Part shown: piece after piece, positions 42,167 through 46,932 of the stretch
Layout of the letters: each line of letters opens with the position of its first letter
Numbering within the stretch: the stretch's first letter is position 1
NCBI GenBank assembly: GCA_030295235.1
Contig: AP026168.1
Span: 1-46,932, forward strand
Reading direction: 5' to 3'
DNA length: 46,932 nucleotides
DNA from: Fistulifera solaris
Taxonomy: Eukaryota; Bacillariophyta; Bacillariophyceae; Naviculales; Stauroneidaceae
Notes under the pieces: generated by a model
Told to the model about the DNA's origin: nothing
Databases searched by the model: none
Seen by the model: the letters and a program-made list of their open reading frames with translations, nothing else
Made by a program: the position numbers and the translations under genes

Positions 42167-43983
42167 ATGACGACAACGGCTACTTTAACGACAACTACAA
42201 CAAATACAAGTTCTACAACAACACCCTTTCAATCCTCACAGGATTTGCGGACACTCGTAACAAGCACGCGATCGCTGTTACCGCCCTCCGAAGACTATCA
42301 TCCCGGGAAGAGCGATATTGGAACAACGATCAGACCCATTATCAGCCATTGCACACACGGAAACACTCGGAATTCAACAATTCTTATCGCCGCAACGCAC
42401 GCTGGCGGCGACGGAGGACCCCGCATTTCGTTTTGGACGTCGCCCCTCGACAAGTCGTTGCATCACACGCAACAACGCTTTTCGTCGGCACAAATCAAAG
42501 CGAAACAAATCTCGACGTCGGGTCAGTTAACCACGGCAGTTGCATTTCGACACGATGGGCAGTTAATGGCGGTCGGTAATCTCAAAGGACAAGTGCAAAT
42601 CATTCAGTGTGCGACACGAGCGGTCTTGACGACGTGGTCGTGTTCCACGTTGCCGATTCGGGCGGTCGTTTGGCAAGATGATCAAACCGTGTGGGTGGGT
42701 GGAGATGATGCGCGATTGTCGAAATGGTCCTTGCAATCGACGAAACCGAGCGCCGGGACTCACTTAAGCAGCACACGGGGATGGAATTACCTGTATTCGA
42801 TTACAAGATGAATATGTTGTCTCGGTCAGTGCGGATCATACCGTTCGTTTGTGGATGAAATCACCAGAGGCGAATGATGAAATACAAAGTAATGATATTG
42901 ATACAAAGAAGCCCTCGCGGTTTGGAGACACGCCGGACCGGTGCAAGATATAGTGTGGGTACCCAGTTCCGTTCAAGACACGAATGCGAAAAGCACTGCG
43001 TGTTGCATTACCGCCTCAGGTACCGAATTGACGGTATGGAATCCAAATCACGTCCAATTGTTGCAACAAGTGCCGACACGACATGTCAAGACCATTACTG
43101 CATTGTGTTACATACTACGAAGACGTCGCAAGACGAATGCGAGTAGCAGTAGCAAAAGAACGAGGAAGAAGACGATTTTCAACATTGCGTTTTACCGCAG
43201 CGTTGGATGGGGCATTGCGATTGCATGAATGGAATCCGCAGACCCGACAACTCGTTTCATTGATTCGATTGTCACTTCCTTCGCAGCAGCCCGAGACCAG
43301 TACGCCTAGTACCATGCAACGCGCGATCACCGCGTTGACGGTGTTTTCGCATCGTGGATGTATTGTCTTGGCGTGCGGCTTCAGTCATGGCCAGGTTTTG
43401 TTGCGAACGACGGCACCACCGCCGACGGTCATGAAACGACGTGTTCAAGAACCACCCGCGGGGACCTATGCGTACTTTATGCGAGGACCACGTGTCCCAT
43501 TGACTACCACGACGGATGACCTCGATACGACCGTTGTAGCTGCCACTGGCAATAAGAAACGAAAGTACAAGTCGTACGATTTGTGTTTGAAACAATTTAG
43601 GTATGCGGACGCCTTGGACGAGGCCTTGGCGACCCGCAATGCACAAACTGTATTGAATGTACTGGAGGCGTTGGGACAGCGTCCGAATGGATTGGATACG
43701 GCCTTATCAAATGCATCAACGCTGGAGCCTCTAATAAGTTTCTGTTTGTCATTTCTAAAGCAGCATACCCAGCATCAACATGCGACAACCTGTGTGTTGG
43801 GTGTCTTGAACGAATGTTGGCGTCGACGAGCTAACAATGAAGCAGATGAATTGTGGTGGAAGATTCGGTAAGCGGTGTAACATGGGAGTGCAAACGCAAA
43901 CATGTTTGTTGCGGACGTTGGGACAGATTGATGGATTGCTGGGGACTCGTGCTTTGGAAGGCAATCAAACTGATGATGATTAG
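42167..43983 (+). CDS. UTP15: UTP15, U3 snoRNP WD40 ribosome-biogenesis factor
   Basis: About 605 aa when joined. A Thr-rich start (MTTTATLTTTTTNTSSTTT) is followed by WD40 blades, for example AVAFRHDGQLMAVGNLKGQVQII, IRAVVWQDDQTVWVGGDDARLSKWSL, DEYVVSVSADHTVRLWM and CCITASGTELTVWNPNHVQLL. The C-terminal domain KKRKYKSYDLCLKQFRYADALDEALATRNAQTVLNVLEAL is the UTP15 C-terminal signature. The end GQIDGLLGTRALE follows a frameshift near 43870, and the stop TAG is at 43981-43983. Other breaks are near 42770, 42935 and 43110. UTP15 acts in the nucleolar small-subunit processome (t-UTP subcomplex) in pre-rRNA transcription and processing. Because it should be essential, its frameshifts argue for sequence error rather than decay. 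Confidence 0.85.
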
Positions 43984-44255
43984 TTGAAAATAGCTCGTAA
44001 GAAGAGCGACAAAGTACGTAGAGAATATTATGACAAAATGCACAAGCTGCATAGAAAGTTAACTTATACTCCAGTACAAGGTAACCCTTTCGTTAATGGT
44101 AGCATTTCGTGCAAAAGTTATGAACATTATAATAGATTGTCTGTGCTCGTTGCGAAAGTTACAATTGTGAATTCATGGACTTTTCACGTGTTGTAGACAA
44201 GCTCAAACGTCGAGTCGTTTGTTTCCACCATCGACTCTTGGATCACTTGTGTTTG

Positions 44256-45993
44256 TCAGTACCAGGCCGGCGAAGGGCCCATAGTGACAACTTCTCGTTG
44301 AGCAATACCATGACCCAAAGGACCCACGAGGGACGAAGCAGCGGACAAGGAAGAAACAGTAGAAGCAGCCGTCGAAACTGTTCGCAAAGTTGATGCATTG
44401 CTCGTCATCGACCATCGTCTGGAACGATGCAGCGATGCTTTGCGTTGCAACGGTGATGTCTGAGTGGAGTCCGCATGCGATGATTTCAATGCGTGTACAA
44501 CATGTGATTCAATGAACCACGTCGGGGAACTTCGAATCACTCCTTGTTTTGGACCATATGTCTTTCATATCATCATCAATTGACGGCTGAGAATGATTTA
44601 ACGACAATCGTTTCCAAGCACGTCGGAGTACGTTTGATTTCGTCGTAGAAGAATCTGGTACTTCGCAGCAACTTTCATTCTCGAATGTACTCGACGTGAC
44701 ATCTCTTTCGACTTCGTCTTGATAGTACTTCTTGTATTCTTCTTCGTCGTTGTGGCTTTCGTCCACGTCGATACTAAAGTCTTCCTCGTGTTTCTCGGCA
44801 TTTGAAGGTTCTCTTTGATGATGTCTACCTCCGAGCTCGAGTCCGACGATTCATTTAACATTTCTTCTGTAGATTCGTCTTCAATTTCTTCAAAATCAGA
44901 GTCGGACGACGCAAACGATTCATTTCTCAGCATCCTTTCTACACTCGACTCCGGATGAGGAAGCAAAAGTATGCATTGAGTTGTGGATTCTCCGTCCAAA
45001 CTACTAGAATTGGACGACGCGAAAGAATCGTTTCGCTGAAAAATGTTCTCTTCCCTTTCTCCCAAGCCACAAATGCCGCCGCTCGTATTCTAGCTTGTTC
45101 TTCCGCGTACGATTCATAACTACTCGTGCGGTGTGTTCGTCTTTGCCGTTGCTGTTGTGGCGATTCGTTCTTCGTGGCATTCTTAGGGCTGTTGGAATCT
45201 CCGTGTAAACTGGACCGCCGTACTGGCATGGTGTAAGCACCTGCCGGAAAGCTTCAAAGCCACTTCGACGCTTGGATGGACTAGCTTCCGCCGAAGGAGG
45301 AGAAGTCGATAAAGTAGATTGCAGCTCATTCTTTCCTTGTTGTTGTTCATCGTCTTGATCAAAACTGGAGTTTCGCTCCGGTTTCGGAAGGGATTTTGCT
45401 AAACGGATCGAGGTTTCATCTTCAAAATAAGACTGGCAGCTGCTATTGCGTTGAAAAGAAGATTTCAGAGAAGATCTTCGGACGGGCATGCGGAGTGCAG
45501 TGCTCACTGAGTGAGAAGGCAAGGAGGAAGTGTGACTTTGAATTTTACCCGTCGCGGAAGTGCTTCTTTTCTCTGCGCGGGTTGAATCATATCCGATGAA
45601 AAGGTACCGGAAGCAACATATGGGCGGCGCAAGGGCATTTTCAATTCACTTTGCGGAGTTGATTGATTTGTTTCGAGAATATCGATAGGAGCTATGTAAT
45701 CTTTGATCGATTCAGCTTTGACGGAAGAGCGCCGTATTGGCTTATTGGGAGAAGAAGACTGCTCAGTTCCTAAAGATCCTAAAGGAGATAAAGGTGATGG
45801 TGAAGGTGATTTGGATAGGGATGCTAATGATGATTGTTGCATAGAATGCCGTATTCGTTGTTTGGGAATTGTGGGTATAGGAGAATCCCTCGATACCACA
45901 GGAGGCGCAGCTGTCGACCAGCGGTTCGGTAAAACCATTCCGCGACGTTGGTAACTCCTTTTCCTTCTCACTTATTCGTTGCAACGGCGCCAT
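44256..45993 (-). CDS. Serine-rich disordered protein with repeated RRSS and RN(D/E)SFASS motifs
   Basis: About 580 aa across roughly six frame segments, starting MAPLQRISEKEKELPTSRNG. It is dominated by Ser, Arg, Glu and Pro. Recurrent short motifs are PIRRSSVKAES, MPVRRSSLKSSFQRNSSCQS, MPVRRSSLHGDSNS, FQRNDSFASSNSSS and LRNESFASSDSDFEE. RRxS is a basophilic (PKA/AGC-type) kinase consensus and the S-x-S-D-x-E-E stretch suits casein kinase 2, so heavy phosphorylation is plausible. A mid-protein charged helix (YAEEQARIRAAAFVAWEKGK) and late LKSSHADSTQTS / SMTSNASTLRTVSTAASTVSSLSAASS complete it. There is no catalytic domain. The protein-like repeats persist across frame breaks, supporting one gene. 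It converges on UTP15. Function unknown. Confidence 0.6.
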
Positions 45994-46932
45994 TTGTTGT
46001 CGCTCAGAAACAGAAAAGGTGGCGTTTTCGCGTTGTCGACACGAATGACAACGTCTCCCTCATGCCGCGCTATTAACGAATGCACGGCTGCGGGAAGCAT
46101 CACAATTGAAATTACAGCAAAGAGAGAAACGCACAGGAAAGGCTTGCAACAAAAGAGAACTATAGCAACACCTCTTTCGATAAAGCGCTTTGCTATCGTT
46201 CTTGTCTCTGCTGGTTCCCACCTACATTTTTTCGTTGGAAGGGCCAAAGGATCTCATTCACGTCCGTGTGTCCGTGCTAACGTAACGTCTCTATCCTCTA
46301 TCTACGAAGTGTACTAAGTAAGCCACTTGCATTGCGCTGAGCGTTAAACTATTTAACTCGACCAAGATATAATTGCTCCAGTGGGTGTACTACGTAGTAA
46401 GAGGGCGCGATAGAGAACAACTGATGATTCTTCTACCGGCACTCAAAATTGCTATGATTACGTTTTCGAACAGCGAATACAACATAGAACACGGCATTCA
46501 ACCATTACATTCAACATCAAACCTCAATTCGCAATTCGCGGTTCCGAGGCTCGCATGTCTGTAATTCCGTTTTCGTTCTTCACAAGCGAAACATTTCTCA
46601 CCTGAAGAGCAGTATCAAACAAAGTGTGATGTGTGATGATGACTTTCTAAGTAAGGATTGACGTCCATTAAGTAATTGACCAACGGATCGCATTCCGTTT
46701 TATAGTAGTTTGACTCCTATTATTCTTTAACGTTTAACCCTTGTGGGGTTTGGTATTCGGCCGACGTATTGCGACTTGCGACGCCGACATTATAGAAACC
46801 CGCAGTTCTCCGCACAAAGTGAGTTGTTGCAGTTAAACGTTCCACATTGACACTCACGTTTCCCTTTCAATAGCCCCAGGCCTTCGACAAACGGAGCAAC
46901 GGAATGCAAAAACATCCTCTGTCGCCGGAAAG
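45994..46932. other. Right-edge intergenic region
   Basis: No gene is supported. It contains the upstream region of the serine-rich gene. Small open frames (45979-46317 +, 45972-46247 -, 46373-46564 +) overlap each other or are short and random in composition. A gene could begin beyond the window. Confidence 0.5.

Noticed and set aside
45979-46317. Plus-strand open frame at the start of the serine-rich gene
   Set aside because: Overlaps an equally long minus-strand frame and the serine-rich start codon; no protein-like pattern.

Overview
The window is a eukaryotic nuclear chromosome end. It opens with a degenerate CCCTAA telomere (about 1-350), followed by about 3.5 kb of TTGCAC-based subtelomeric array (about 350-3890), and then gene-bearing DNA to the right edge. 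Compact genes, short GTAAGT..AG introns (mostly 73-97 nt), close spacing on both strands, several ammonium transporter genes and a bestrophin-like channel together suggest a stramenopile alga. A pennate diatom of the Phaeodactylum type is my best guess; this is inferred from gene style, not from a database match.

Layout. 4.4-6.5 kb: TFIIB-like zinc-ribbon protein (+). 6.6-10.8 kb: a tandem pair of ammonium transporters, AMT-A and AMT-B (-). 11.25-11.58 kb: a small hAT-like foldback/MITE with an 8-bp target duplication. 12.8-14.6 kb: secreted three-module carbohydrate-binding-like protein (+). 14.6-16.0 kb: type II membrane glycosyltransferase-like protein (-). 16.0-17.8 kb: ankyrin-repeat protein with a zinc-finger-like motif (-). 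17.8-25.5 kb: a scattered family of four, possibly five, small secreted proteins with a pre-peptidase-C-like (PPC) fold signature, interrupted by a bestrophin-like channel (19.5-20.9 kb), a second hAT-like MITE (22.0-22.55 kb) and one unknown gene (24.3-24.85 kb). 26.0-27.4 kb: AGBL/CCP-type M14 metallocarboxypeptidase (-). 27.7-30.2 kb: large unrecognised protein (-). 30.7-31.3 kb: small membrane protein (+). 31.6-36.3 kb: a second tandem AMT pair, AMT-C and AMT-D (-). 37.4-38.3 kb: histidine phosphatase (-). 39.5-41.7 kb: two-pore potassium channel (-), divergent from UTP15, a nucleolar WD40 ribosome-biogenesis factor (42.2-44.0 kb, +). 44.3-46.0 kb: serine-rich disordered protein with repeated RRSS and RN(D/E)SFASS motifs (-).

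Almost every gene is broken by single-base frameshifts, including UTP15, which should be essential. Where paralogues can be compared, the missing base is often in an A/T run (four A where five are expected). The simplest reading is residual indel error in a long-read assembly rather than mass pseudogenisation, so I annotate these as genes and note where the frame breaks. Gene ends and exon joins are therefore approximate where stated.

Functional themes: nitrogen uptake (four AMTs), membrane ion transport (bestrophin-like, two-pore K+), cell-surface or secreted proteins (carbohydrate-binding-like, glycosyltransferase-like, the PPC-like family) and a few housekeeping genes. The least described element is the PPC-like secreted family, which looks like a local, lineage-specific expansion.
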